Shown here: in pieces, positions 8,829-17,651 of the stretch
Layout: each line of letters starts with the position of its first letter
How positions within the stretch are numbered: position 1 is the stretch's first letter
DNA from: an uncultured Oscillibacter sp.
GTDB taxonomy: Bacteria; Bacillota; Clostridia; Oscillospirales; Oscillospiraceae
DNA length: 64,000 nucleotides
Assembly: GCA_947244595.1 (NCBI GenBank)
Contig: CAMXKT010000001.1
Location: forward strand, 1 to 64,000
Direction of reading: 5' to 3'
Program-made: the position numbers and the translations under genes
Notes under the pieces: model-generated
Databases searched by the model: none
What the model was told of the DNA's origin: nothing
The model's input: only the letters and a program-made list of their open reading frames with translations

Positions 8829-8894
8829 CGCCTCACCTCCTCCGGTTTCCTCTATTGTAGAATGGAGCCGTCCGTTTCTCAAGTCACTATGAAG

Positions 8895-8913
8895 TTTATA
8901 AGCGGCTTATAAA
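8895..8913. promoter_or_regulatory. HxlR operator candidate
   Basis: TTTATAAG-CGG-CTTATAAA, a perfect inverted repeat with a three-base centre, placed midway between the divergent hxlR-type gene and the flavoprotein gene. It lies 13 bases upstream of the -35 of the latter. Confidence 0.65.
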
Positions 8914-8925
8914 TTGACCGGTATC

Positions 8926-8954
8926 TTTACGCCGGGGTTTCGGGCGCATACAAT
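8926..8954 (+). promoter_or_regulatory. promoter of the flavoprotein gene
   Basis: TTTACG (8926-8931), 17 bases, TACAAT (8949-8954). Confidence 0.55.
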
Positions 8955-9007
8955 GGGCCATATTCACCGGCGGGTCCCCGCCGGAATCAAAAGGAGGACA
9001 TTGAAGC

Positions 9008-9400
9008 ATGAACCTGAACGAAGCCGTGAAAAAACTCCTCAAGGAGCAGATGTGGTATCTGGCCACCTATGACCAGGAGCCCAACGCCGTGCCCGTGGCC
9101 TTTAAGGACGTCTCTGAGGACGGGACGCTGACCGTGGGCGACGTGTTCCTGGAGACCACGCTGCACAACATCCAAAAGAACGGCAGAATCGCCGTCTCCG
9201 CCAGCAACGGGAGTACCCTGGAGGGCTATCAGATCAAGGGGACCGCCCGGTATGTCACCGAGGGTCCCGTCGTGGACGCCTTCAAAAAGCAGGTGGAGAC
9301 CATGTTCAAGGGCGCGGCTACGGCGAAAGGCGCTCTGATCATCACGCCGGAAAAGGTCATCGTCACCACTCCCGGCCCGGACAACAAGAAGGAACTCTGA
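9008..9400 (+). CDS. pyridoxamine 5'-phosphate oxidase-like FMN-binding protein
   Basis: A 130-residue split-barrel protein: MWYLATYDQEPNAVPVAFKDV gives the first strands of the PNPOx-like fold, RIAVSASNGSTLEGYQIKGTARYV the central flavin-binding strands. It is much shorter than true PdxH and lacks its C-terminal region, so it is more likely a small flavin reductase or a flavin-storage protein than vitamin B6 oxidase. It is controlled from the palindromic intergenic region shared with the HxlR regulator, a pairing often linked to redox stress. AAGGAGG (8991-8997) precedes the start. Confidence 0.82.
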   Translation: MNLNEAVKKLLKEQMWYLATYDQEPNAVPVAFKDVSEDGTLTVGDVFLETTLHNIQKNGRIAVSASNGSTLEGYQIKGTARYVTEGPVVDAFKKQVETMFKGAATAKGALIITPEKVIVTTPGPDNKKEL

Positions 9401-9499
9401 GTACGCTCCCCCCACTTTGCCGTTGCAATCAAAAAAGGAATATGTTACCATGGATGCGTCAAGACGGAAACCATACCGGTTGAAAAGGAAGGGGCATCT

Positions 9500-10453
9500 A
9501 TGGCGAGACAGAAAATCATCTGCGACTGCGACCCCGGCCACGACGACGCCGTCGCCCTCATGCTGGCGGCGGGCAGCCCGGAGCTGGAGCTCCTGGGCGT
9601 CACCGTGGTGGCGGGGAACCAGACCCTGGACAACACCGTCCGCAACGCCTGCCATGTGCTGCAGTGGCTGGGCCGGGAGGAGATTCCCGTCTACGCAGGC
9701 TGCGGCCGCCCCCTGGTCCGGGACCGGGTGACGGCGGGGGACATCCACGGCGAAACGGGCCTGGACGGCCCCATTTTTCCGCCCCTGCGAAAGGAATCGG
9801 AAAAGGAACACGCGGTGGATTTCCTGGTCCGCACGCTGCTGGAGTCCCAGGGGGATATCACTGTGATCACCACCGGCCCCATGACGAACTTAGGGCTGGC
9901 CCTGCGGATGGAGCCCGGGATCGCGGAGAAGATCCGAAGGATCGTCCTGATGGGCGGCTCCTACACCAACGGCAACGTCACTCCGGCGGCGGAGTTCAAC
10001 ATCCTGGCGGACCCGGAGGCCGCCCACATCTGCTTCACCTCCGGGCGGCCCGTCACCATGATCGGCCTGGACGTAACGAGGAAGGTTCTCTGTTACCCCG
10101 AGATCGTGGAGCGGATGGCCACGGCCGGCACCCGCGCTTCCCGGCTCTTCGTGGACCTGATGGGGCACTTCTGCAAAACCCAGAAGGAGGTCTTCGGTTG
10201 GGAGGGCGGCCCTCTCCACGACCCCGTCACCATCGCCTCCCTGCTGGACCCGGCCCTGGTGACCACAAAGCCCATGAACGTCCGCATTGACTTGAGCCAC
10301 GGGGACTCCTACGGCCGGACCAACTGCGACGCCTTCGGCTACTTAGGCCTTCCCGCCACGGCGGACGTGGCCGTGGACATCAATGTGGCCCGCTTCTGGG
10401 ACCTCATTGAGGCCGGTCTCCGGCGCTACGGCGGGACGGAGGCGGGCGCATGA
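9500..10453 (+). CDS. inosine/uridine-preferring nucleoside hydrolase
   Basis: A 317-residue hydrolase. The N-terminal CDCDPGHDDAVALMLA is the calcium-binding DxDPGxDD signature, MGGSYTNGNVTPAAEFNILADPEAA holds the substrate-binding Asn/Glu residues, and HDPVTIASLLDP contains the last metal Asp. It splits ribonucleosides to ribose and base in the cytoplasm. The stop overlaps the start of the ribokinase gene by four bases (ATGA), so the freed ribose would be phosphorylated at once. The base preference (pyrimidine or purine) cannot be decided from sequence. Confidence 0.92.
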   Translation: MARQKIICDCDPGHDDAVALMLAAGSPELELLGVTVVAGNQTLDNTVRNACHVLQWLGREEIPVYAGCGRPLVRDRVTAGDIHGETGLDGPIFPPLRKESEKEHAVDFLVRTLLESQGDITVITTGPMTNLGLALRMEPGIAEKIRRIVLMGGSYTNGNVTPAAEFNILADPEAAHICFTSGRPVTMIGLDVTRKVLCYPEIVERMATAGTRASRLFVDLMGHFCKTQKEVFGWEGGPLHDPVTIASLLDPALVTTKPMNVRIDLSHGDSYGRTNCDAFGYLGLPATADVAVDINVARFWDLIEAGLRRYGGTEAGA

Positions 10454-11355
10454 GGGTTCTCTGCTTCGGCTCTCTGAACATCGATTACGTCTACGAGATC
10501 CCGCATTTCGCCTCCGGCGGGGAGACCCTGGCCGCCGCCTCCTTCCAGCGCTTCAGCGGCGGCAAGGGCCTGAACCAGTCCATCGCCCTGGCCCGGGCCG
10601 GGCTGGAGGTCCGGCACGCCGGGGCCGTGGGCCGGGACGGCCTGTTCCTCCTGGAGGAGTTTCGGGCGGCGGGGGTCGATACCGGCTATGTGGAGGTCCT
10701 GGAGGACGTCTCCACCGGCCACGCCATGATTCAGTGGGCCCCCTACGGGGAGAACTGCATCCTGCTCTACGGCGGGGCCAACCGCCGGGTCACCCGGGAA
10801 CAGATTGACCGGGTCCTCTCGGACTTCGGCCCCGGGGACGCCCTGGTCCTGCAAAACGAGATCAGCGAACTGCCCTATCTGGCGGACCGGGCCAAGGCCC
10901 GGGGGATGACCGTGGCCCTGAACCCCTCCCCCATGGAGGATGGACTCCTCCCCCTGCTTCCCTCCGCCGACTGGCTGCTCCTCAACGAGGTTGAGGCGGC
11001 CCAGCTCCTGGGCGGACTGGGGAAGTCCGTTCCGGAGGCGGGGGAGGCCCTGGCGGGAGCGCTGGCGGAGGCCCTGCCCTCCACAGCCGTCGTGCTGACC
11101 CTGGGGCCCCAAGGCTCCCTCTGCGCCCAGGGACGCCGCCTTGTCAGGCGGGAGGCGGTCCCCGTCCGGGCCGTGGACACCACGGCGGCGGGAGACACCT
11201 ACACCGGCTTCTTCCTGGCCGGGGTCCTGAGCGGACAGAGCGTGGAGTGGGCCATGGAATACGCCTCCGCCGCCGCGGCCATCGCCGTCACCCGGCCCGG
11301 GGCCGCGCCCTCCATCCCCTCCCGGGGGGAGGTCCTGGCGGAAATGGAGAGGTAA
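10450..11355 (+). CDS. ribokinase-like PfkB-family sugar kinase
   Basis: A 301-residue PfkB kinase with GSLNIDYVYEIPHF at the N-terminus, the first PfkB signature FSGGKGLNQSIALARAG near residue 37 and the second, VDTTAAGDTYTGFFLAG, near 242, containing the catalytic Asp and anion hole. It phosphorylates ribose or a related sugar with ATP. Translational coupling to the nucleoside hydrolase makes ribokinase the most likely role. A GC-rich terminator follows 12 bases after the stop. Confidence 0.88.
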   Translation: MRVLCFGSLNIDYVYEIPHFASGGETLAAASFQRFSGGKGLNQSIALARAGLEVRHAGAVGRDGLFLLEEFRAAGVDTGYVEVLEDVSTGHAMIQWAPYGENCILLYGGANRRVTREQIDRVLSDFGPGDALVLQNEISELPYLADRAKARGMTVALNPSPMEDGLLPLLPSADWLLLNEVEAAQLLGGLGKSVPEAGEALAGALAEALPSTAVVLTLGPQGSLCAQGRRLVRREAVPVRAVDTTAAGDTYTGFFLAGVLSGQSVEWAMEYASAAAAIAVTRPGAAPSIPSRGEVLAEMER

Positions 11356-11367
11356 CCGTATAGGAAA

Positions 11368-11401
11368 GAGGCGGAGCCGGTTTGACGGCTCCGCCTCTAT
11401 T
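11368..11401. terminator. bidirectional terminator
   Basis: A perfect 11-bp stem (11368-11378 with 11387-11397) and an eight-base loop between the convergent ribokinase and helicase genes, followed by TATTT on the plus strand. The helicase stop codon lies inside the right arm. Confidence 0.7.
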
Positions 11402-13634
11402 TGTCCTCACCGCCGGGCCGCCGGGCCCGGTTTTTCCGTTCCCGCTGATAGCACTGGTCGCACAGCCGCCCCCGGTGATACAGGGGCAGGGCCTTTCCGC
11501 AGAGCTGGCAGAAGCGGATGTTGTTCCGCAGGCGGTGGAGCAGGATTTCGTTGATCTCGTCCGCCACCTGCTCCCGGCTGTCGTAGAGCCGCTCCTCGTC
11601 CACCGGGCAGCCGAAGGCCTTGGCGAAGGAGAAGTAGAGATCCAGCTTCCGGTAATACTGTTCCAGCTCCGGCAAAGTGGGGTCCCCCTCCGGAAGGCCG
11701 GGCTGTTCCACATCCTCCCCCTGCTGCCAGCGGCGCAGGAAGGAGAAGAACAGCTCCCGCAGGGCCTCCTCCGTCTCGTCGAAGGGGATGTTGGCCGCCC
11801 GCAGCTCCTGCTCCCGGGTGAGGGTAAAGCCCATCTCCCGCATCTTGGAAATCAGGGTGATATACCGGGTGATGTCCAGCTTCCGGTAGGGCTCCACCGT
11901 GGGCATCTTGTTCCACTCCGTCAGCACCTCCAGCAGGTCAAACTCCGCCTGGAGCACCAGGTCGGAAAAGCCCGCCACAGCGTGGCTAAGCGGCGGAATC
12001 ACCGCCTCCAGCCCCGCCCGGATGATGGGCAGGCCCTGGACGGCCCCCACGTATCCCTTGTTATACATCCCGTAGCGCCCCGCCCGCCCGGCGATTTGGC
12101 GGATCTCCTCCGGCTTCAGCTCCCGGCGCTCCACGCCGTCGAACTTCTCCGTCTCCATGAAGATGATCCGCCGTATGGGCAGGTTCAGCCCCATGCCGAT
12201 GGCGTCGGTGGAGACGATATACTCCATCTCCCCCTTTAAAAAGCCCTCCATCTGCCGCCGCCGGGTGGAGTAGGGCAGAGCCCCGTAGATGATGGCCGGC
12301 TCCTTGCCGCTCTGACGCAGGTCCTCCGCCACGCTGAGGACCCCCACCTTGGAAAAGGTGATGAGGGCGTCCCCAGGCTGGACCCGGTGGTAATCCACCG
12401 TCCGGGTCATGCAGATCAGCGGCGTGGTCCGCTTGTGGATCTCTACCTCGCAGCTGTCCCCGCAGCTCTCAATGAGCCGGACCAACAGGTCCTCCGCCTC
12501 CGGGGCGGCACAGAGGTGGACCTCCGGGGCCAGCACTCCCAGGATGGCCCGGGTCCAGGCGTAGCCCCGCTGGGGGTCCGCGATCATCTGGCACTCGTCG
12601 ATGACGGCCACGTCGTAATAGCGTTTCAGGTCCAGCTTCTCGGCGGTGGCGGCGGTGTGGGTGTCCCAGGTGCGGGAATCCTCCTCCTCCCCGGTGGTCA
12701 GGCTGCAGTCCACCCCCGCCTCCAACAGGGTCTCCTGGGCCTCCAGGGCCAGGAGGCGCAGGGGAGCCAGGTACACGCCGCTGCGGGCCTGCTTGAGGCG
12801 CTGGAAGCCCGCGTAGGTCTTGCCGGTGTTGGTGCCCCCCAGGTGGAGGACGAAATGGCGGCGCATGGCGCGGGCCTCCGGGTACTCGTCCTTGGGGTTC
12901 AGGGCGATGAGCAGGCTGAGGCTGGTGCGGATGGCCTGGGGCACATACCACACGGACCAGACCGCCGCCAAGCCCTCCTGAAACAGCTGGAGCGCCGGGA
13001 AGCCCGGGGCCCGCAGCATGGCCTCCGGGTCCGCCTCCGGCTGGGCGGCGGAAAACGCCTCCAGCGCCTGGGCGGAGAGAGCCCGGAGCACCTGGGGATA
13101 GCGCTCCAGCGCCGCCCGGGCCTCAGCGTGGTCGGCGCACTCCCCCAGCCAGGGGACCGCCCGGAGGAAGCTCCGCAGCGCCGCCGTCACGTCCGCGCAG
13201 GGACGCCCCCGCTCCAGAGAGAGGAACTCCCGCAGCTGTCCGATGGACTGGCTCTGGCCGAAGGCCCAGCTCCGGGGCAAGGAGCCCAGCCGGGCCAGAA
13301 TGGCGGCGTGATAGTGTCCCGCCAGCAGCCAGGGGGCGCTGTCCTCCCGCTCCGCCTCCTCCCAGCTCTGGGCCAGGAGGCGGCCCGCGTGCCGCGCGCC
13401 GGGGGCCGCGGCCCGGAGGGCGGCTCCCCGCAGCTCCGGGTTCTCCCGGGCCTGGGTGAAGGAGCGGTCCCGCTCCGCCCGGCGGACCTCCTCCTGGCTC
13501 CACATGCGGACGGGGCGACCGTTGGACATCAGGATACGGGGCTTGGGCAGCAGCTGTTTCATCTGGTCGTTGGTCCAGCCCCGCTTTCTCAGCACGGTGG
13601 CCGACCAGCTCTTCCCGCCGGCGCGTCCGGACAT
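11397..13634 (-). CDS. Suv3-like ATP-dependent RNA helicase (SF2)
   Basis: A 745-residue helicase. An N-terminal helical region of ~260 residues precedes LGGTNTGKTYAGFQRLK (motif I), YLAPLRLLALE (motif Ia), DECQM (motif II, the DExQ form of Suv3), ITFSKVGVLSVAEDL and YIVSTDAIGMGLNLP (motif V), and QIAGRAGRYG (motif VI, QxxGRAGR). A C-terminal part follows, ending in a CxxC...CxxC knuckle (FCQLCG and LCDQCY). Mitochondrial Suv3 unwinds RNA for the degradosome; bacterial copies are little studied. The start at 13634 is chosen for the purine-rich GGGGGGAG eight bases upstream; the frame extends 22 codons further without such a site. Confidence 0.85.
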   Translation of the reverse strand: MSGRAGGKSWSATVLRKRGWTNDQMKQLLPKPRILMSNGRPVRMWSQEEVRRAERDRSFTQARENPELRGAALRAAAPGARHAGRLLAQSWEEAEREDSAPWLLAGHYHAAILARLGSLPRSWAFGQSQSIGQLREFLSLERGRPCADVTAALRSFLRAVPWLGECADHAEARAALERYPQVLRALSAQALEAFSAAQPEADPEAMLRAPGFPALQLFQEGLAAVWSVWYVPQAIRTSLSLLIALNPKDEYPEARAMRRHFVLHLGGTNTGKTYAGFQRLKQARSGVYLAPLRLLALEAQETLLEAGVDCSLTTGEEEDSRTWDTHTAATAEKLDLKRYYDVAVIDECQMIADPQRGYAWTRAILGVLAPEVHLCAAPEAEDLLVRLIESCGDSCEVEIHKRTTPLICMTRTVDYHRVQPGDALITFSKVGVLSVAEDLRQSGKEPAIIYGALPYSTRRRQMEGFLKGEMEYIVSTDAIGMGLNLPIRRIIFMETEKFDGVERRELKPEEIRQIAGRAGRYGMYNKGYVGAVQGLPIIRAGLEAVIPPLSHAVAGFSDLVLQAEFDLLEVLTEWNKMPTVEPYRKLDITRYITLISKMREMGFTLTREQELRAANIPFDETEEALRELFFSFLRRWQQGEDVEQPGLPEGDPTLPELEQYYRKLDLYFSFAKAFGCPVDEERLYDSREQVADEINEILLHRLRNNIRFCQLCGKALPLYHRGRLCDQCYQRERKNRARRPGGEDK

Positions 13635-13679
13635 GGCGCTCCCCCCTTTCTCTCTCGAAATCTGTCGATTCCTATGGAT

Positions 13680-13708
13680 AGTATAGCTCAAATTCGCCAA
13701 ATCTTCAA
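13680..13708 (-). promoter_or_regulatory. promoter of the Suv3-like helicase gene
   Basis: On the minus strand TTGAAG (13703-13708), 17 bases, TATACT (13680-13685). Confidence 0.6.
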
Positions 13709-13778
13709 CGGCGGATTTTCCCGCTCTCTCCGGCCCTCTGCCAAATCCTGAGAAATTGGTGGATTTTCCGCCAGGTTT

Positions 13779-13788
13779 ATGTTATAAT
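13779..13788 (+). promoter_or_regulatory. extended -10 promoter of the thyX gene
   Basis: ATGTTATAAT: a TG one base before a perfect TATAAT (13783-13788), an extended -10 element that needs little -35 match. It lies 35 bases before the ATG. Confidence 0.55.
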
Positions 13789-13822
13789 CGGGCATCGACA
13801 ATGGAGAAAAAGAGGTATCGTC

Positions 13823-15175
13823 ATGGGAAGCAAACCGCACGCCAAAATCATCAGCTGCAACTCCAACAGCGAGGAGGTCTGCGCCAGCGCCGCCAGAATC
13901 TCCACCACCGCCGGAGACGCCCACGAGATTTTTGAAAACGCCAAAGAAAATTCCAAGAACCGCTCCCTCATCGAAAAGGTCCTGGCCTCCGGCCACAAGT
14001 CCCTCATCGAACACGCCGTGTTCACCATCGCCCTGCGGGACGTGTCCGTCTTCGTGGAGCAGTTCTTCATCGAATGCCGCCTGGCCTCCTTCACCGTCAA
14101 GTCCCGGCGCTACGTGGATTTCAGCCGCCTGGGCTATTACATCCCCCCGGAGCTGGAGGGCGAGGACCTGGCCTTCTACCGCCGCTATATGGACGGGCTC
14201 TTTGAGGCCTATGGAAGCCTGCTGGAAGCCGGGGTCCCCAGGGAGGACGCCCGCTTCCTCCTGCCCTACGCCTTTCACAGCAACTTTTACTGCACCCTCA
14301 ACGCCCGGGAGCTGGGCCATCTCCTCTGCGAGATCCAATACGGCCGGGGCCGGGGCGTCCCGGAGCTCCAGCGTCTGGCGGAGGAACTCACCGGGCAGCT
14401 GGAGGAGCGCTTCCCCTGCCTGCTGCCTGAGCTCCGGCAAACCCGCGGGGACAAGCCCGCCGGGGAGGTTCTCCCTCTCCGCTGTTCCTCCGACAAACCC
14501 GTCCTCCTCACCCGGCGGGAGACCGGGGCCGTCGCCCTGCTGAACGCCCCGGCGGAGCCTTTGAAGCTGCTGGAGGCCGCTTTCCGCATCCAAAATCCCG
14601 GCATGGAAACGCCCTTCGACCTGGAGGCCCTGCCCGGGGCGCGGCGGCCCAGAGAGCTGGAGCAGCTGGCCTACAGCTTCACCATCTCCGACGTCACCCT
14701 CTCCGGCGTCACCCATCTGGTCCGGCATCGGATGCAGTCCATTGTCGTCCCGCCCATCCAGAGCGTGGACCACAGCCGGGTTATCCTCCCGGACACCGTG
14801 GCCGCCGATCCGGCCTCCCTGGAGCGGTATCAGCGGGCCGTCGAGGAAGCCCACAGCCTGGTCCTCCGGCTCCACGAGCGTCCCGCCCTGGAAAACTACC
14901 ACTACTACTTTGCCCTCAGCGGAAACCTGATGGACGTCATAACCACCATGAACGCCCGGGAGCTCCAGTGGTTCATCCGCCTGCGGTCCTGCAGCCGGGC
15001 CCAATGGGAGGTCCGGGACATCGCCGTGGAGCTGCTGCGGCTGCTCCGGCAGAGCTTCCCGGAGCTCTTCGGCCGCTTCGGGCCCAGCTGCTTCGTCGAC
15101 GGCCGCTGCCCCGAGGGACGGCTGACCTGCGGCCAAATGGCCGAGACCGTCCAACGGTTTAAAGACCTGCGGTAA
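13823..15175 (+). CDS. thyX: double-length ThyX-like flavin-dependent thymidylate synthase
   Basis: 450 residues, about twice a normal ThyX chain. The first half (~10-215) has VLASGHKSLIEHAVFTIALRDVSVFVEQFFIECRLASFTVKSRRYVDF, in which the family motif RHRxxS...SxRY appears as ECRLAS...SRRY, with the Arg-His lost. The second half (~265-440) has TLSGVTHLVRHRMQSIVVPP, keeping RHRxxS but losing the downstream SxRY, then ENYHYYFALSGNLMDVITTMNARELQWFIRLRSCSRAQWEVRDIA, the C-terminal ThyX block. The two halves look complementary. The reaction would be dUMP to dTMP with methylene-tetrahydrofolate and FAD. A hairpin terminator follows. Confidence 0.85.
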   Translation: MGSKPHAKIISCNSNSEEVCASAARISTTAGDAHEIFENAKENSKNRSLIEKVLASGHKSLIEHAVFTIALRDVSVFVEQFFIECRLASFTVKSRRYVDFSRLGYYIPPELEGEDLAFYRRYMDGLFEAYGSLLEAGVPREDARFLLPYAFHSNFYCTLNARELGHLLCEIQYGRGRGVPELQRLAEELTGQLEERFPCLLPELRQTRGDKPAGEVLPLRCSSDKPVLLTRRETGAVALLNAPAEPLKLLEAAFRIQNPGMETPFDLEALPGARRPRELEQLAYSFTISDVTLSGVTHLVRHRMQSIVVPPIQSVDHSRVILPDTVAADPASLERYQRAVEEAHSLVLRLHERPALENYHYYFALSGNLMDVITTMNARELQWFIRLRSCSRAQWEVRDIAVELLRLLRQSFPELFGRFGPSCFVDGRCPEGRLTCGQMAETVQRFKDLR

Positions 15176-15185
15176 TCAGCGCACA

Positions 15186-15216
15186 GGCGGGGACCCGGCC
15201 GGTCCCCGCCATTTTT
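15186..15216 (+). terminator. intrinsic terminator after thyX
   Basis: A perfect 10-bp stem (15186-15195 with 15201-15210), five-base loop, then ATTTTTC. Confidence 0.85.
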
Positions 15217-15335
15217 CGCCTTTTCTGACCTTATGATATTTTCACATTCTGGTAATTTCATTATATTCAATCCTGTGTTATGATACAGCCAAATCAGACG
15301 CCGGGCGCCGCCCGGCGGGGAAAGGAATGACTGTT

Positions 15336-15872
15336 ATGTCCGCGCTGACCACCTCTCAAAAATCCGGATCCTTCCGCTCCGTGAAATGGCTCACGGCCAC
15401 CGCCATGCTGATGGCCATGAACATCGCTCTCAGCTCCTTCGGCGTCCCGGTGCCCGGAGGGCACCTTTACCTCAACGACATCGTCATCTGCGCCGCCGCC
15501 ATCCTGCTGGATCCCCTGGGGGCCTTCCTGGTGGGCGGCGTGGGGGCCTTCATCGGAGACTTCCTCTTCTACCCCGCCCCCATGTTCGTCTCACTGGTCA
15601 CCCATGGCCTCCAGGCCGCCGTCATCTCCCTCATCGTCCACCGGGCCCCGGCGGACAAGCGGTTCCGCGCCGCCGTCCTGGGCGTCACCGTGGGGGCCGT
15701 CATCATGGTGGTAGGCTACTCCCTGGGCCGGGCTTTCATTTACAGCACAGTGGAGTACGCCATTTTAAAACTGCCCTTCCAAATCCTCCAGGCCGCCCTT
15801 GGCGCGGTGGTGGGCACGCTGCTGTGCTTCCAGGGCGGGCTGCTGCGGCTCTGGGAAAAGTCCGGCCGCTGA
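15336..15872 (+). CDS. ECF transporter S component
   Basis: A 178-residue hydrophobic protein with about five to six membrane helices. MLMAMNIALSSFGVPVPGGHLYLNDIVICAAAILLDPLGAFLVGGVGAFIGDFLF is the usual S-component N-terminal pattern, with an Ala-rich helix for docking to EcfT. It would bind a vitamin or similar micronutrient and use a shared EcfA-EcfA'-EcfT module encoded elsewhere. The neighbouring ThyX suggests folate or a pyrimidine, but that is only context. The start at 15336 is preferred because AAAGGA (15321-15326) abuts the ATG at 15327 and is nine bases from 15336. A possible -10, TATGAT, is at 15279-15284. Confidence 0.85.
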   Translation: MSALTTSQKSGSFRSVKWLTATAMLMAMNIALSSFGVPVPGGHLYLNDIVICAAAILLDPLGAFLVGGVGAFIGDFLFYPAPMFVSLVTHGLQAAVISLIVHRAPADKRFRAAVLGVTVGAVIMVVGYSLGRAFIYSTVEYAILKLPFQILQAALGAVVGTLLCFQGGLLRLWEKSGR

Positions 15873-15896
15873 CGGGCAGAATGAGAAGCATCACAA

Positions 15897-15937
15897 AGGA
15901 CCGCCCGAAAGGGCGGTCCTCTCTTGTTCTTTTTCAG
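15897..15937. terminator. bidirectional terminator
   Basis: A perfect 10-bp stem (15897-15906 with 15911-15920) closed by a GAAA tetraloop, followed by a T-rich tract. It separates the convergent S-component and UPF0210 genes. Confidence 0.85.
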
Positions 15938-17292
15938 TTCCGCAGGCTGTGCAGCGGGGCGGGGATTCTTCCTCCCCGGTTGATAAAAGCGGCGGAGGAC
16001 TCCCGGTGGACGGGCATCACCGGGGCGCTGCCCAGCAGGCCCCCCATCTCGATGGTGCCCCCCACGTCCTTCCCCGGGGCGGGGAGGATGCGGACGGCGG
16101 TAGTCTTGTTGTTCACCATTCCTATGGCCGCCTCGTCGGCGATGATGGCCGCGATGGTCTCCGCCGGGGTGTCCCCGGGGATGGCGATCATGTCCAGGCC
16201 CACGGAGCAGACGCAGGTCATGGCCTCCAGCTTGTCGATGCAGAGGGTCCCGGACCGGGCGGCGGCGATCATGCCCTCGTCCTCACTGACGGGGATGAAG
16301 GCCCCGGAGAGTCCCCCCACGCTGGAGGAGGCCATGACGCCCCCCTTTTTCACCGCGTCGTTCAGCATGGCCAGGGCCGCCGTGGTGCCGTGGGTGCCGC
16401 AGACCTCCAGGCCCAGTTCCTCCAGGATGCGGGCCACACTGTCCCCGACGGCAGGGGTGGGCGCCAGGCTCAAATCCACAATGCCGAAGGGCGTGTCCAG
16501 CCTCCGGCTGGCCTCCTGGGCCACCAGCTGGCCCATGCGGGTCACCCGGAAGGCGGTCTTCTTGATGGTCTCCGCCGCCACGTCCAGGGGCTGGCCCTTG
16601 ACGGCCTGGAGGGCGTGATAAACCACGCCGGGCCCGGAGACGCCCACGTTGATGACCTTCTCCGCCTCCCCCGCGCCGTGGAAGGCCCCGGCCATGAAGG
16701 GGTTGTCCTCCACAGCGTTGCAGAACACCACCAGCTTGGCGCAGCCAAGGCCGTCCCGGTCCGCCGTGCGGTCGGCGGTCTCCCGGACGGTGCGGCCCAT
16801 GAGGGCCACCGCGTCCATGTTGATCCCCGCCCGAGTGGAGCCCACGTTGACGGAGGAGCAGACCAGCTCCGTCCGGGCCAGGGCCTCGGGGATGGAGCGG
16901 ATCAGGCGCTCGTCGGCCTTGGTCATCCCCTTCTGGACCAGGGCGGAGTAGCCGCCGATGAAGTTCACGCCGCAGCTCTGGGCCGCCCGGTCCAGGGCCA
17001 GGGCGAAGGGGACGTAGTCCTCCGTCTCGCTGGCCCCGGCTACCAGGGCCATGGGGGTAACGGAGATGCGCTTGTTCACAATAGGGATGCCGAACTCGTC
17101 CTCGATGTCCTGTCCGGTCTTTACTAATCTCTCGGCGCAGCGGCAGATCTTCTCATAGACCTTCTCACAGGCCCGCTTGGGGGCCGGGTCGCAGCAGGAG
17201 AGCAGGGAGATGCCCATGGTGATGGTGCGGATGTCCAGGTGCTGCTGGTCGATCATCTCGATGGTGGAGAGAATTTCCTTCTGATTCAGCAT
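15934..17292 (-). CDS. UPF0210/PFL-family protein (DUF711)
   Basis: A 452-residue protein matching the UPF0210 family in length and in motifs: [16 protein letters not shown] at the start, [33 protein letters not shown] and [19 protein letters not shown] in the middle, [22 protein letters not shown] later. The family belongs to the glycyl-radical pyruvate-formate-lyase fold but has no proven reaction. It lies 12 bases after an ACT-domain gene with which it is almost always paired, at the end of an aspartate-kinase operon. AAGGAGG precedes the ATG. Confidence 0.9.
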   Translation of the reverse strand: MLNQKEILSTIEMIDQQHLDIRTITMGISLLSCCDPAPKRACEKVYEKICRCAERLVKTGQDIEDEFGIPIVNKRISVTPMALVAGASETEDYVPFALALDRAAQSCGVNFIGGYSALVQKGMTKADERLIRSIPEALARTELVCSSVNVGSTRAGINMDAVALMGRTVRETADRTADRDGLGCAKLVVFCNAVEDNPFMAGAFHGAGEAEKVINVGVSGPGVVYHALQAVKGQPLDVAAETIKKTAFRVTRMGQLVAQEASRRLDTPFGIVDLSLAPTPAVGDSVARILEELGLEVCGTHGTTAALAMLNDAVKKGGVMASSSVGGLSGAFIPVSEDEGMIAAARSGTLCIDKLEAMTCVCSVGLDMIAIPGDTPAETIAAIIADEAAIGMVNNKTTAVRILPAPGKDVGGTIEMGGLLGSAPVMPVHRESSAAFINRGGRIPAPLHSLRN

Positions 17293-17304
17293 GAGGGCCC
17301 CTCC

Positions 17305-17574
17305 TTAAATGCTGTGCATGGCGTTGAAGATCTCCTCCCGCTGGATGCGGATGGAGAGGCCCATCTCCGCCCCCAGGCCGTTCAGGCCCTCTTTCAGCTC
17401 GCCGAAGCTGGCGGTGGACTTGCTCACGTCCACGGCCATGACCATGGTGAAGGCCCCCTGAAGGATGGTCTGGGAGATATCCAGAATGTTGACGTTGTAG
17501 TTTGCCAGGCGGTTGCAGACGGCGGCGATGATGCCCACCCGGTCCTGTCCCAGTACGGTGACGATGGCGTTCAT
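17305..17574 (-). CDS. UPF0237 ACT-domain protein
   Basis: An 89-residue single ACT domain (AIVTVLGQDRVGIIAAVCNRLANYNVNILDISQTILQGAFTMVMAVD), the form seen next to UPF0210. ACT domains bind amino acids and act as allosteric sensors, so it may regulate the UPF0210 partner. AAGGAG precedes the start. A hairpin in front of it (17598-17643) could reduce readthrough from lysC. Confidence 0.9.
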   Translation of the reverse strand: MNAIVTVLGQDRVGIIAAVCNRLANYNVNILDISQTILQGAFTMVMAVDVSKSTASFGELKEGLNGLGAEMGLSIRIQREEIFNAMHSI

Positions 17575-17597
17575 ATCTGCTCTCCTTATTTTTGAAA

Positions 17598-17643
17598 TTA
17601 TAAAACAGCCTCCGGCGAGGGGAGATCCTCTCCCCCCGCCGGA
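17598..17643 (-). terminator. terminator or attenuator after lysC
   Basis: On the minus strand a long GC stem (arms 17611-17625 and 17629-17643, one or two unpaired bases) followed by GGCTGTTTTATAA. It lies between lysC and the ACT gene. Confidence 0.6.
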
Positions 17644-17651
17644 CGCGGAAT

